Shown here: positions 1 through 8,912 of the stretch, piece after piece | Layout of the letters: the number at the start of each line of letters is the position of its first letter | How positions within the stretch are numbered: the first letter of the stretch is position 1 | NCBI RefSeq assembly: GCF_000953675.1 | Contig: NZ_LN679998.1 | Location: 1,511,911-1,575,910, forward strand | From: Paraclostridium sordellii | GTDB taxonomy: Bacteria > Bacillota > Clostridia > Peptostreptococcales > Peptostreptococcaceae | DNA length: 64,000 nt | Direction of reading: 5' to 3' | Translations under genes and position numbers: made by a program | The notes under the pieces: generated by a model | What the model was told of the DNA's origin: nothing | Seen by the model: only the letters and a program-made list of their open reading frames with translations | The model's database searches: none

Positions 1-321
1 ATAGTTTCAGTAAAAGACAGCGGAGTAGGTATACCAAAGGATAAATTAGATGTTATATTTGATAGGTTTGGGCAAGTAGATGGTTCGTTTAATAGAAAAT
101 GTGAAGGTAGTGGAATTGGCCTATCATTAGTGAAAAACTTAGTAGAAATACATGGAGGAGAAATATATGTAAATAGTGAAGTTAATAAAGGATCAGAATT
201 TGTATTTAGTATTCCAATTAATATAAAAAAAGAAAATAATGAAAATGAATGTTATGTTGATAGAAAATTTAAGCATGTAGAACGATGCGATATAGAATTT
301 TCAGATATATATAGTATATAA
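1..321 (+). CDS. Sensor histidine kinase, C-terminal part (cut by window start)
   Basis: The reading frame is open from the first base, so the gene begins before the window. The visible 106 residues are the end of a HATPase_c domain: the G1 box DSGVGIP, an F-box-like stretch IFDRFGQVD, and the G2 box GSGIGLSLVKNLVEIHGG. Together these bind ATP and phosphorylate a histidine that lies outside the window. The last ~35 residues after FVFSIPINI are a polar tail with no recognised domain. The sensor domain and partner regulator are not visible. A terminator follows directly, so this is the last gene of its unit. The family assignment is secure; the signal sensed is unknown. Confidence 0.9.
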   Translation: MVSVKDSGVGIPKDKLDVIFDRFGQVDGSFNRKCEGSGIGLSLVKNLVEIHGGEIYVNSEVNKGSEFVFSIPINIKKENNENECYVDRKFKHVERCDIEFSDIYSI

Positions 322-334
322 AAATTAATAAATT

Positions 335-371
335 AAAAAGCATCTGTACAAATATGTATAGATGCTTTTTT
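335..371 (+). terminator. Rho-independent terminator after histidine kinase
   Basis: Arms AAAAAGCATCT (335-345) and AGATGCTTTTT (360-370) form an 11-bp stem followed by T residues, 14 bases after the kinase stop codon. Confidence 0.85.
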
Positions 372-450
372 GAGGTTATATAGTATCTTCCTTCACTGTA
401 AAGCCTAAATGGCGAGGCTTTAACGTTTTGTCAGATTGATATATAACCTT
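372..450. repeat. Palindromic dispersed repeat, copy 1 (shortest)
   Basis: Begins GAGGTTATATAG and ends ATATAACCTT, so the ends pair. Inside are CTTCCTTCACT, a small hairpin AAAGCCT...AGGCTTT, and AACGTTTTGTCAGATTG. The same layout recurs at 10554-10656, 31991-32094 and 46150-46248. This copy lacks the outer GAGTTT/AAACTC extension of the others and the ~300-bp downstream homology. Confidence 0.8.
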
Positions 451-499
451 AAATTCTTATGGTATGAATTTGTCTTTAAAGCCTATTTATGGTGTTTAT

Positions 500-649
500 T
501 TACCTATGAAGTATTTTGAGAAATCTATGAAAAGGTATAGAATCATATAATGATAGTGAGTCCAACCATTTAGATAAAATATCTAATGAAACCCCTAAAA
601 TAAATATTAATATAGTATTTAGTAATTTTTCATTCTTAGATAAAGCCAT
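500..649 (-). CDS. Possible small membrane protein (49 aa)
   Basis: A minus-strand frame starting ATG at 649 encodes a short protein with one hydrophobic stretch (LLNTILIFILGVSLDIL) and a charged C-terminus. An in-frame GTG at 676 just after AAGAGG could be the true start, but neither start has a well-placed ribosome binding site. It fills part of the 460-base gap between the palindromic repeat and the promoter near 813. No family is recognised. It may be a real small membrane protein or a remnant. Confidence 0.3.
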   Translation of the reverse strand: MALSKNEKLLNTILIFILGVSLDILSKWLDSLSLYDSIPFHRFLKILHR

Positions 650-812
650 GTTACTTGTATTTCCTATTATAAACACCTCTTAAAATCCAATTTATTTATA
701 TATTATATACTTTATTGTATCTTCTTACAATTTTAAATGTACCCTCATTATAACAAGAATTAATGGCAGTAAATTTTAATTAATATTTTGCTAGTTACTG
801 TAGCTATAATCT

Positions 813-842
813 TTGACTCTTTGGTATTGCCTTTAGTATAAT
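813..842 (+). promoter_or_regulatory. Probable sigma-A promoter for the zinc-ribbon gene
   Basis: TTGACT (813-818) and TATAAT (837-842) are separated by 18 bases and lie ~75 bases before the start codon at 919. Inferred from sequence only. Confidence 0.55.
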
Positions 843-918
843 TTTAGGTAAAGATAAGACAATTGAGGGTATATATAAGATTATATAAAAATCTAAAGAT
901 AAATTAGGGGAGTAGGAT

Positions 919-1593
919 ATGAGTATTAATTGTAAAAATTGTAAAAAAACTATTGGTGAAGATTCTAAGTTTTGTTTTAATTGTGGAGTTAAAATAGAGA
1001 AAGATGTTATTAATGAAAATGATGAAGTGCTTAAGTTTTGTGATGCTGATAAGGGGTTCACTAAAGGGGAGTTATACGCCTATAGTGATAGAATAGAGTT
1101 TGTAAGTAAAAAGGTAATAAAAAAAATGTATTATTATAATTTAAAAAAAGTGAAAAAAAGCTTTGGAATTATTGATTTAAAAACTATAGAGGGTGAAAGT
1201 GAGTCTTTTTCGGTAGAAGATAATATTGATGAATGGATAAAATTTATTGATGATAGAATGATTTATTTTAAAGGAAATAACCTAAATATAGAAATGAAAA
1301 AAGATACTACTATTAATCTTGAAGAAAAAGAAAAAGAAAATGAAAAATTAGAAAATGCTTACAATGAAATTAAAGAGTCTTTAAAAGAAAAAGATGGTAA
1401 GGTTCATATTATTATGATAAAAGGTAGAAGTTTCTTTTCATATGAAGAATTAGAATGTTTAAATAAGTATACAAATGAAGTAGATAGTATATTAAGTTTT
1501 ATGCAAGATGATGGATATGAAATAATTGATGTTAAATATCAATTAGTAGGATACTCAGAAAATCAGTATAGCACTTTAATAATGTATAAGTAA
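919..1593 (+). CDS. Zinc-ribbon protein of unknown function (224 aa)
   Basis: Starts at ATG 919 behind AGGGGAG. Residues 6-23 form a zinc ribbon of the CxxC-x11-CxxC type (CKNCKK...FCFNCG), common at the N-terminus of clostridial zinc_ribbon_2 proteins. A central segment (about residues 35-105) rich in beta-forming residues resembles a GRAM/PH-like domain, but that is only an impression. Residues 110-150 are highly charged and probably helical. The C-terminal ~65 residues (KVHIIMIKGRSFFSYEELEC onward) form a second small domain that I do not recognise, recalling DUF4177-like folds. No signal peptide or membrane segment is seen. It stands alone behind its own promoter. Confidence 0.75.
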   Translation: MSINCKNCKKTIGEDSKFCFNCGVKIEKDVINENDEVLKFCDADKGFTKGELYAYSDRIEFVSKKVIKKMYYYNLKKVKKSFGIIDLKTIEGESESFSVEDNIDEWIKFIDDRMIYFKGNNLNIEMKKDTTINLEEKEKENEKLENAYNEIKESLKEKDGKVHIIMIKGRSFFSYEELECLNKYTNEVDSILSFMQDDGYEIIDVKYQLVGYSENQYSTLIMYK

Positions 1594-1710
1594 AAATAAT
1601 CTCTTTATAACTAATTGCAAAGTATTTAGTATATACATATATATTGGTATAATGTAAATACAGAAATATATAAATAGATATAAAATTCAATTATCATAAG
1701 GGGTGAACTT

Positions 1711-2712
1711 GTGCAAGAATATATAATACAAAATAAACTAGAACAATTTATAGAAAACTACCAACAAATAAAAGAGGTTAAAGGTGCATGGAGTATGGGG
1801 ATGATACAATATAGCTGTGCTTTATCTCTAACTATTAAAAATCAATATGCAAATAAAGAAAAAATAGAAGAAAATCTAAAAGTAATAAAAGATAATACAG
1901 GGATTTTTTCAAACTTTAGGGGTTATAGCATGTACTACACAGCTATATTATTATCAACTAAATTTGATGCACAAAACGATTTTAGAGAAATCCTAGATAT
2001 ATATAAACGATTAAAAGACAAGAGTTTTTGGGGTGATACATATCTACCATTTGTAGCAATAATATTATATGAAAATAAAAAGAAGATAGATATAGATACA
2101 TGTATTGATAATATGAAGTATGTATATGAGTTTATGAAAAAGCATCATCCATTTTTAACTTCAAGTGATGATTATTGTAGAATAGCACTTATAGCTATAA
2201 ATTCAAAAGATATAGACAAAGACTTAGACTACATAGAAAAGTGTTATGAAAATCTTAAATCAAATGGGTTTTATCCATCAAATAATCTTCAAGCATTATC
2301 TCATATAATGTGTTTTGATAAACATAGAAATGATGAAAGTATAGATAAAATTATAAAACTTAAAGACTTAATGGCTAAAGAAAATTGTAAGATGGATAGC
2401 TATGGTTATCCTCTAATAGGAGCTATATCATTACTGGATTGTGATGAAGATACATTAGTAAATCAAATAAAGAAAGTATCTGATAGTCTAAAGGAAGTAA
2501 AAGGATTTGGTAATTGGTCATTAGGAAAAAATAATAGAAATATGATAAGTTCGGCTATAGTAGCATCGGCTTATGCAGATTACTTAAAGAAAGAAAGTAA
2601 CGTAGATACTATAAGTAATAATATATTCTTAGATATAATTATAGCAATAGAAATAGCTTGTATGGTTGCAACTATGGCTGCTGTTTCGGCATCTACTTCA
2701 GCAAGTAGCTAA
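1711..2712 (+). CDS. DUF4003 family protein
   Basis: Begins with GTG at 1711 after the ribosome binding site AGGGGTGA. The 333-residue product is mostly helical, with repeated WS-G, YSMYY and YC-IAL stretches matching DUF4003, a clostridial/bacillar family of unknown function. The last 30 residues (IIIAIEIACMVATMAAVSAS) are hydrophobic and small-residue rich, giving a probable C-terminal membrane anchor. It is monocistronic and ends at a terminator shared with the opposing phage repressor gene. No catalytic residues can be named. The family call is from overall resemblance. Confidence 0.7.
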   Translation: MQEYIIQNKLEQFIENYQQIKEVKGAWSMGMIQYSCALSLTIKNQYANKEKIEENLKVIKDNTGIFSNFRGYSMYYTAILLSTKFDAQNDFREILDIYKRLKDKSFWGDTYLPFVAIILYENKKKIDIDTCIDNMKYVYEFMKKHHPFLTSSDDYCRIALIAINSKDIDKDLDYIEKCYENLKSNGFYPSNNLQALSHIMCFDKHRNDESIDKIIKLKDLMAKENCKMDSYGYPLIGAISLLDCDEDTLVNQIKKVSDSLKEVKGFGNWSLGKNNRNMISSAIVASAYADYLKKESNVDTISNNIFLDIIIAIEIACMVATMAAVSASTSASS

Positions 2713-2724
2713 AATATTTAACTT

Positions 2725-2768
2725 AAAAAACACCTACTAATAGACACTATCTATAGTAGGTGTTTTTT
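2725..2768. terminator. Bidirectional terminator between DUF4003 gene and repressor
   Basis: Arms AAAAAACACCTACTA (2725-2739) and TAGTAGGTGTTTTTT (2754-2768) form a 15-bp perfect stem with A/T tracts on both sides. The repressor stop codon lies inside the left arm. Confidence 0.9.
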
Positions 2769-3399
2769 CAAATATATATTCATCAATAATTTCGTTATTA
2801 TCTAAATCAACAAGCATTATAGAAACTAAAATATTTAAATTAACAGGGTTTATACTTTTTAACTTTTTAAATGTATCCTCATTATTAGTAGCAATAGTAA
2901 ACTTAGAAAGATTAAACTCATCATAACAAGCCAAATACCCGTAAGTATTTACTAAATAATGACTAACCAAACTTTCTCTATAATCACTAATTGGAATAAA
3001 TCGAATTCTCCAAATATAATTATCTTTAGTAACTAAAATATTACCTAAAACAGGATTTTTAGATAAGCTCATATTAAAACCATCCTTAAGAACTCTAGGA
3101 GTTATAATACTAATAAACTTATCTTCACACTTTTCATTATAAACCTTTAAATCTGGGGCATTTGAATTATTAATTCTAGAAAGAGGTTGAATATATAAAT
3201 AACCATACTTTTCTAATATATCATTAAAATCAACCTTAAGCACCAAAGCCAAAGCTCTTAAAACTTCCTCTGATGGCTTTTTTCTTTCTCCCGATTCAAT
3301 TCTGCTTATCTCAGCATTACTAACACCAGATTTTTCAGCCAAAGCCCGTTGTGACAATTTATTCTCAAGCCTTAACGCTTTTAAGTATTCTCCTATCAT
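2737..3399 (-). CDS. XRE-family repressor, phage CI-like (220 aa)
   Basis: Residues 5-60 are a classic HTH_3 domain (LKALRLENKLSQRALAEKSGVSNAEISRIESGERKKP). The ~150-residue C-terminal part resembles the effector or oligomerisation region of phage-element repressors but has no clear Ser-Lys LexA-type protease dyad. The start is ATG 3399, with GAGGG upstream on the minus strand. It is transcribed away from the replication genes that begin at 3654, the usual lysogeny-switch layout. It probably controls the divergent promoter at 3543-3572. Whether it or the small HTH protein binds the GTTACC operators cannot be decided from sequence. Confidence 0.85.
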   Translation of the reverse strand: MIGEYLKALRLENKLSQRALAEKSGVSNAEISRIESGERKKPSEEVLRALALVLKVDFNDILEKYGYLYIQPLSRINNSNAPDLKVYNEKCEDKFISIITPRVLKDGFNMSLSKNPVLGNILVTKDNYIWRIRFIPISDYRESLVSHYLVNTYGYLACYDEFNLSKFTIATNNEDTFKKLKSINPVNLNILVSIMLVDLDNNEIIDEYIFEKTPTIDSVY

Positions 3400-3542
3400 A
3401 ATATCAAACCCTCATTTCTAAAATACATAATAATTACCTAAACAATGTTTGCAGATACACAAAAACTACCTATGCAATCGTAATTTCATTATAACCAAAG
3501 TGGTGATTATATTCAACGATTTGACAAAAAAAGGTATTCCTA

Positions 3543-3591
3543 TTGACTGTGTAATAAACGAGGTGATACTATTATGTTACCAATAGGTAAC
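3543..3591 (+). promoter_or_regulatory. Early promoter with GTTACC operator 1
   Basis: TTGACT (3543-3548) and TACTAT (3567-3572) are 18 bases apart. Four bases downstream is the operator GTTACCAATAGGTAAC (3576-3591), perfect 6-bp inverted arms around AATA. Its position over the transcription start suggests repression of the replication operon. Gap 3400-3653 otherwise holds only this control region. Confidence 0.65.
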
Positions 3592-3653
3592 GTTTTTTAA
3601 TAAAATTGTTTAAGAAAAAATCAATAAATAAAATATCTAAGGAGACAGGGGCA

Positions 3654-3851
3654 ATGGAGTTGAATGTTGAGTATTTTAGGGAAGTATTAATCAAAAAAGA
3701 TATTACAAATAGAGAGTTTGCAAGGAGGGCTGGAATTTGCCACAGTAGTGTTACTAAAATATTAAATAAAAATATGAAAGCAGGAATTAAAACTTGTAAG
3801 GCAATAAGGGGAGCTTTAAAAGATGAACCTGTAAGTAAATTATTTATGTAG
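3654..3851 (+). CDS. Small XRE-type DNA-binding protein (65 aa)
   Basis: The ATG at 3654 is chosen because AAGGAG lies 8 bases upstream; an in-frame TTG at 3606 would add 16 residues with no binding site. The product has an HTH with FARRAGICHSSVTKILNK as the helix-turn-helix core and lacks any other domain, like Cro or small regulators of phage elements. It is flanked by operators GTTACCAATAGGTAAC (3576-3591) and GTTACCATAGGTAAC (3855-3869), so autoregulation is likely. The same GTTACC core recurs in the repeats at 8913-9196, so it might also act there (inference). Confidence 0.75.
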   Translation: MELNVEYFREVLIKKDITNREFARRAGICHSSVTKILNKNMKAGIKTCKAIRGALKDEPVSKLFM

Positions 3852-3854
3852 AGT

Positions 3855-3869
3855 GTTACCATAGGTAAC
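3855..3869. promoter_or_regulatory. GTTACC operator 2
   Basis: GTTACCATAGGTAAC has the same 6-bp arms as operator 1 with a 3-base spacer. It lies between the small HTH gene and the DUF2815 gene. Confidence 0.6.
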
Positions 3870-3894
3870 ATAAAAGTTAAAAGGGGGATAAAGT

Positions 3895-4434
3895 ATGAAA
3901 TTTATTACTAAAGTAGTAACAGGTGAAGTAAGATTTAATTATGTAAGTACAACAGAAGCTAGAGTAAACGACCTAGACTCAGAACCAAAGTTTGGTTTGA
4001 CTATACTTATACCAAAAGACAACAGTGAAACTATGGGAAAAATATATATGGGAATGTCAAATGCTACAAAAAATGGACTAAACCTATGGGGTGGACAAGT
4101 TCCAGAGGATATAATAACTTGCTTAAAAGATGGAGATCTACTAGATAGAGAAGAATATAAAAATCACTTCTATATAAATACTAATTCTAAACACAAACCC
4201 CAAGTAGTAAATAGAGCATTAAATGAAATTACAGATTCTAAAGAACTTTACAACGGTTGTTATGGAAGAGTAAGTATAAACTTTTATCCATATAACCATA
4301 TAGAAAGTGGAAATTGTGGTATTGCTGCTGGACTTTTAAATATCCAAAAGTTAAGAGATGGAGAAAAGATAAGTAACAGAAGTAGTGCAGCAGATGATTT
4401 TGACATAGTAGAAGATGATAGGATTTTAATATAA
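3895..4434 (+). CDS. DUF2815 family protein, phage ssDNA-binding-like
   Basis: The 179-residue product matches DUF2815, a phage family placed directly before a family A DNA polymerase and predicted to have an SSB-like OB fold. Features include the N-terminal beta-rich segment KVVTGEVRFNYVSTTEA, LTILIPKDN, YNGCYGRVSINFYPY and an acidic tail DDFDIVEDDR typical of SSB-type proteins. The start ATG 3895 follows AAGGGGGA. Its stop overlaps the polymerase start by one base (TAATG), indicating translational coupling. It probably coats single-stranded DNA during element replication (inference from family and context). Confidence 0.85.
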   Translation: MKFITKVVTGEVRFNYVSTTEARVNDLDSEPKFGLTILIPKDNSETMGKIYMGMSNATKNGLNLWGGQVPEDIITCLKDGDLLDREEYKNHFYINTNSKHKPQVVNRALNEITDSKELYNGCYGRVSINFYPYNHIESGNCGIAAGLLNIQKLRDGEKISNRSSAADDFDIVEDDRILI

Positions 4435-6458
4435 TGAAAACTATATCAATTGACATAGAAACTTATTCAAATATAGACCTTACAAAAAGTGGGGTCTATA
4501 AGTATATTGAAGGGGACTTTGAAATACTACTTATTGCTTATGCCTATGATGATGAAGAAGTAAAAATTATAGACTTAAAAAATGGAGATAAAATACCACC
4601 ACAATTTAAAAAAGATTTATTTGATGAAAACATAATAAAAACTGCCTTTAATGCAAACTTTGAAAGGATATGTTTATCTAAATACTTTAACAAGAAATTA
4701 AGTCCTAAAATGTTTAGATGCACCCAAGTTCACGGCCTATATCTAGGACTACCACATGGACTAGATAAGGTATCCAAAACGTTAAGATTAAAAGAAGAAA
4801 AACTAGAAGAAGGTAAAAGCTTAATAAGATTTTTTATGAAAAAAGAAAATATAGATTTAATTAATTCAAAGGAAGATAGTAAAGAAAAGTTAGAAGTAAT
4901 TAAAAAGTATGAGGCATTTAAAAAGTATTGTATAAATGATGTAGTTGTTGAAAGGAGTATAAGAAAATTTTTAGAAAAAGTTAAAATTCCTAAAATAGAA
5001 CAAAAGCTTTGGGAGCTAGATCAAGAGATAAATGATAGAGGAGTTTTAATAGATAAAAAATTACTAGAAAATGCTTGTACTTGTGATGAGAAATTTAAAG
5101 AAGATTTAATGAAAAAACTTAAAATTATAACTAAGGTAGATAATCCAAAAAGCAACAATCAAATAAAAACCTATCTTAAAACTATGGGAATAGAAGTAAG
5201 TTCACTTAATAAAGAAAGTGTAGAAAATTTATTAAAAAGTGAAGAAGTATTAAATCATAAAAAATATGAAGAAATAAAAGAGGTTTTAAATTTAAGAAGT
5301 AGATTAAATAAAACATCTACTAAAAAGTATGAAGCAATGAAAAGGTGTATTTGTAGTGATGATAGGATAAGAGGATTGTTTCAATTTTATGGAGCAAATA
5401 GAACAGGACGATGGGCAGGAAGATTAGTACAAGTTCAAAATCTTCCACAAAATAAACTTGAAAATTTAGAAGAAGTAAGAAGTATTATAATTAATAATTA
5501 CGGAAGTGAATTACCTAGTAGAGATAAATATAAAAAATATACTAATAAAGAAAACTACTACAACCAAAATAAAAGTATAAAGGTTAATGAAGATATTTCA
5601 AGTATATTATCTCAACTAATAAGAACAACCTTTATACCAAAGAAAAACCATAGATTTATAATAGCAGACTTTAGTGCAATAGAAGCAAGGATAACTTCTT
5701 ATATAGCAAATGAAATATGGAGGTTAGAGGTATTTAACACCCACGGAAAGATATATGAAGCAAGTGCAGCTAAAATGTTTAAAGTAGATATTAATAAAAT
5801 AACAAAAGAAAGTGAACTAAGACAAAAAGGTAAAATTGCAGAATTAGCCCTAGGTTATCAAGGTGGAGTAGGAGCACTTGTTACTATGGGTGCTTATAAT
5901 ATGAACTTATGTGAAGATGAGCTTATAGAAATTGTAAAAGCTTTTAGAAGTTCTAATACAAATATAGTTAGTCTATGGAAAAAAGCAGAGAAAGCTTTTA
6001 TAAAAGCAGTAAAAGATAAAACAGTTGTAAATATAGATAAAAACATAAGTTTTATATATGAAGGAAATATCCTTTTTATAAAACTACCATCAGGAAGAAG
6101 ACTTTCTTATATAAGACCAAGAGTAGATTTTAACAATGCTTTTAACAAATACATTATAACCTATGAAGGATTAGATTCTATAAGTAAAAAACAAACAAGG
6201 TTAACTACATATGGAGGAAAGTTGGTAGAAAATATTGTACAAGCTATAGCACGTGATGTATTAGGTTATGCAATGCTTAATTTAAAATATAGGAAATTTA
6301 ATATTGTAATGCATGTACATGATGAGATTGTAGTTGAAGTAGAAAATAATATTTCAAGTGTAGAAGAAGTTTGTGAAATAATGTGTGAAGAAAATCCATA
6401 TTTAAAAGATTTAAAATTAAAAGCTGATGGTTTTGAAAGTAGGTATTATAAAAAGTAA
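4434..6458 (+). CDS. Phage-type family A DNA polymerase (674 aa)
   Basis: The N-terminal 3'-5' exonuclease domain begins with ISIDIETYS (D7, E9). The polymerase domain has NRTGRWAGRLVQVQNLPQ, motif A DFSAIEARI (D412) and motif C HVHDEIV (D630), the two metal-binding aspartates. Length and architecture match the short polymerases of Firmicutes phages and satellites rather than cellular Pol I, which carries a 5' nuclease domain that is absent here. It is translationally coupled to DUF2815 and followed 21 bases later by the primase-helicase. It should replicate the mobile element. Confidence 0.95.
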   Translation: MKTISIDIETYSNIDLTKSGVYKYIEGDFEILLIAYAYDDEEVKIIDLKNGDKIPPQFKKDLFDENIIKTAFNANFERICLSKYFNKKLSPKMFRCTQVHGLYLGLPHGLDKVSKTLRLKEEKLEEGKSLIRFFMKKENIDLINSKEDSKEKLEVIKKYEAFKKYCINDVVVERSIRKFLEKVKIPKIEQKLWELDQEINDRGVLIDKKLLENACTCDEKFKEDLMKKLKIITKVDNPKSNNQIKTYLKTMGIEVSSLNKESVENLLKSEEVLNHKKYEEIKEVLNLRSRLNKTSTKKYEAMKRCICSDDRIRGLFQFYGANRTGRWAGRLVQVQNLPQNKLENLEEVRSIIINNYGSELPSRDKYKKYTNKENYYNQNKSIKVNEDISSILSQLIRTTFIPKKNHRFIIADFSAIEARITSYIANEIWRLEVFNTHGKIYEASAAKMFKVDINKITKESELRQKGKIAELALGYQGGVGALVTMGAYNMNLCEDELIEIVKAFRSSNTNIVSLWKKAEKAFIKAVKDKTVVNIDKNISFIYEGNILFIKLPSGRRLSYIRPRVDFNNAFNKYIITYEGLDSISKKQTRLTTYGGKLVENIVQAIARDVLGYAMLNLKYRKFNIVMHVHDEIVVEVENNISSVEEVCEIMCEENPYLKDLKLKADGFESRYYKK

Positions 6459-6479
6459 TCAAGTATAATGGGGGATAAT

Positions 6480-8912
6480 ATGAAACATGACAAACTTATA
6501 AATATAGCTATAGGAAGAAGTAGAAAAGAAATTAATTATGTAAACAAAAGTATTAGTTACTCAGATTTTATAAATAACTATTTAAAAGACACTAAATATA
6601 CAAAAGAAGATTATAAGGAGTATATAAACTTTTCAAAGGATATACAAGATAATATAAAGGATGTAGGTGGTTTTGTAGATGGATTTTTAAAGGATGGGAA
6701 AAGAAGAAAAGAAACTGTTATAAATAGAAGTCTTGTAACCTTAGATGCAGACTTTGCTTATGAAAATATGATAGAAGATATTGAAAAAAATTGTGATTTT
6801 GCTATGTGTATATATACAACTCATAAACATACAAAAGAAAATCCTAGATTTAGAATAGTTATTCCTTTAAGTTATGAAGTAGATTCTATAGAGTATGAAG
6901 CCATAGCTAGAAAATTGGCTTTTAATATAGGTATAGATTATTTTGACGACACTACCTATTCTCCTTCTAGACTTATGTATTTTCCATCTACTAGTAAAGA
7001 TGGTGATTATGTTTTTAAGATTATAGATAAAGCTTGGCTAAATCCAAAAGATATATTAAACTCTTATGAAAATTATAAAGATGAAAGTTCATGGCCTTTT
7101 TCTTCAAGAACAAAGGGAAAAGTTATTAATTCTAATACAAACACACCAAAGGAAAATCCAAGACTAAAAGAAGGAATTATAGGAGCATTTTGCAGAGTTT
7201 ATAATGTATTTGATGTTATTGAAAAGTATTTAAGTAATATTTATAAAAAAGGTGATAGTGATTATAGATACACTTATATAAATGGAAGTAGTTCTAATGG
7301 TTTGATTATTTATGAAAATGGAGATTTTGCATATTCTCATCATAGTACAGATGTATGTTTAGACAAACTTTGTAATTCCTTTGATTTATTAAGATTACAT
7401 AAGTTTTCAAATTTAGATGAAAAGGTAAGTGTGGATACTCCTATTAACAAACTACCTTCATATATAAATATGATTGAGTTTATAAGTAAAGATGAAAAAG
7501 TTATGTTAGAACTTGGAAATAGTAAGTTAAAACAAGCAAAAGAAGACTTTAAAGACCTTTATAATGTTAATGAAGATAATATTATAAATAATGATAATAT
7601 ATGGATTACAAAGCTTGAAGTAGATAAAAAAGGTATGTATAAAGCTAGTAATAAAAATATAGTTACTATTTTAGAAAATGATATAAATTTAAAGGGAAAA
7701 ATTGCATATAACTTATTTTCAAATAGAACTATGGTTAAAGGGGATTTGCCTTGGAGAAGTGTTTCAGACAAGGTAAGGGGAGATATTTGGCAAGATAGTG
7801 ATGATGCAAATCTTAGAGTTTATATAGATATAACTTATGGAATAGTTGCACCATATAAGATTAATGATGGATTAGCTATTATAGAAAAGAAAAATAAGTA
7901 TCATCCAATAATAGATTATTTAAACTCTAATACTTGGGATAAAATTAGTCGAGTTGATACTTTAATGATTGATTACCTAGGAGCAGAAGATTGTGAGTAT
8001 ACAAAAAGTATAACTAGAAAAATGCTAGTGGCTGCTGTTTCTCGTGTTTTTAATCCAGGGATTAAGTTTGATTATATGTTAGTTTTAGTTGGAAGACAGG
8101 GGATAGGTAAAAGTTATATTATTAATTTATTAGGTAGAGAGTGGTATTCAGATTCCCTAAATACTGTTTATGGAAAAGAGGCCTATGAGCAGTTACAAAA
8201 TGCTTGGATACTTGAGATGGCAGAACTTTCTGCTACTAAAAAAGCAGATGCTGAGGCTATTAAACACTTTATATCTAAAACTGAAGATAGTTATAGGCAA
8301 GCTTATGGAAAAAGGGTAGATACTTTTAAAAGACAATGTGTGTTTTTTGGTACTACTAATGAAAATGAGTTTTTAAAAGATAGAACAGGTAATAGAAGGT
8401 ATTGGCCTTTGATGGTTGGAGTAAATAAGCCTTTAAAGAATTTATTTAAGGATTTAAATAAAAATGAGATAAATCAGATTTGGGCAGAGGCTTTGTATTT
8501 GTATAAATGTGGAGAGAAATTAATTTTAGAAGGTGAGGTTGAAAGAGAAGCTACTTTAAAGCAAGAACAACATTTAGAAAGTAATAGTAAAGAGGGGATG
8601 ATTAGGGAGTTTTTAAATATGAAGCTACCTAAGAGTTGGGACAAGATGGATGTTTTTGAAAGAAGGATTTATATAGGAGAAGGTAATGGTTTAAGGGAAG
8701 AGGGTTGTATAATTCGTGATAAGGTTTGTAGTGCAGAGATTTGGGTTGAGCTATTTGGTGGTGATATGAAGATGTTTTATAAAGGTAATGCAAGGGAGAT
8801 TAATGATATTTTAAGAAAGATTGATGGGTGGAGTGCTTTAAAAAATGGAGCAGGTAAGCTTAGGTTTGGAAAGATTTATGGTGTTCAAAGGGCTTTTATA
8901 AGGGATAATTAG
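6480..8912 (+). CDS. Primase-helicase of the virulence-associated E (VapE) family
   Basis: The start ATG 6480 is preferred to ATG 6468 because GGGGGA between them is the ribosome binding site. Residues ~1-190 contain LVTLDADFA, TTHKHTKENPRFRIVIPL and SRLMYFP, resembling the archaeo-eukaryotic primase (PrimPol) core. From ~residue 500 is the VapE-type superfamily 3 helicase: Walker A GRQGIGKS (538-545), ILEMAELS as Walker B region, FFGTTNE as motif C, and GNRRYWPL. A two-function primase-helicase after polymerase and SSB genes is a common minimal replication module of phages and satellites. A long middle region (~200-500) is not assigned. Confidence 0.88.
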   Translation: MKHDKLINIAIGRSRKEINYVNKSISYSDFINNYLKDTKYTKEDYKEYINFSKDIQDNIKDVGGFVDGFLKDGKRRKETVINRSLVTLDADFAYENMIEDIEKNCDFAMCIYTTHKHTKENPRFRIVIPLSYEVDSIEYEAIARKLAFNIGIDYFDDTTYSPSRLMYFPSTSKDGDYVFKIIDKAWLNPKDILNSYENYKDESSWPFSSRTKGKVINSNTNTPKENPRLKEGIIGAFCRVYNVFDVIEKYLSNIYKKGDSDYRYTYINGSSSNGLIIYENGDFAYSHHSTDVCLDKLCNSFDLLRLHKFSNLDEKVSVDTPINKLPSYINMIEFISKDEKVMLELGNSKLKQAKEDFKDLYNVNEDNIINNDNIWITKLEVDKKGMYKASNKNIVTILENDINLKGKIAYNLFSNRTMVKGDLPWRSVSDKVRGDIWQDSDDANLRVYIDITYGIVAPYKINDGLAIIEKKNKYHPIIDYLNSNTWDKISRVDTLMIDYLGAEDCEYTKSITRKMLVAAVSRVFNPGIKFDYMLVLVGRQGIGKSYIINLLGREWYSDSLNTVYGKEAYEQLQNAWILEMAELSATKKADAEAIKHFISKTEDSYRQAYGKRVDTFKRQCVFFGTTNENEFLKDRTGNRRYWPLMVGVNKPLKNLFKDLNKNEINQIWAEALYLYKCGEKLILEGEVEREATLKQEQHLESNSKEGMIREFLNMKLPKSWDKMDVFERRIYIGEGNGLREEGCIIRDKVCSAEIWVELFGGDMKMFYKGNAREINDILRKIDGWSALKNGAGKLRFGKIYGVQRAFIRDN

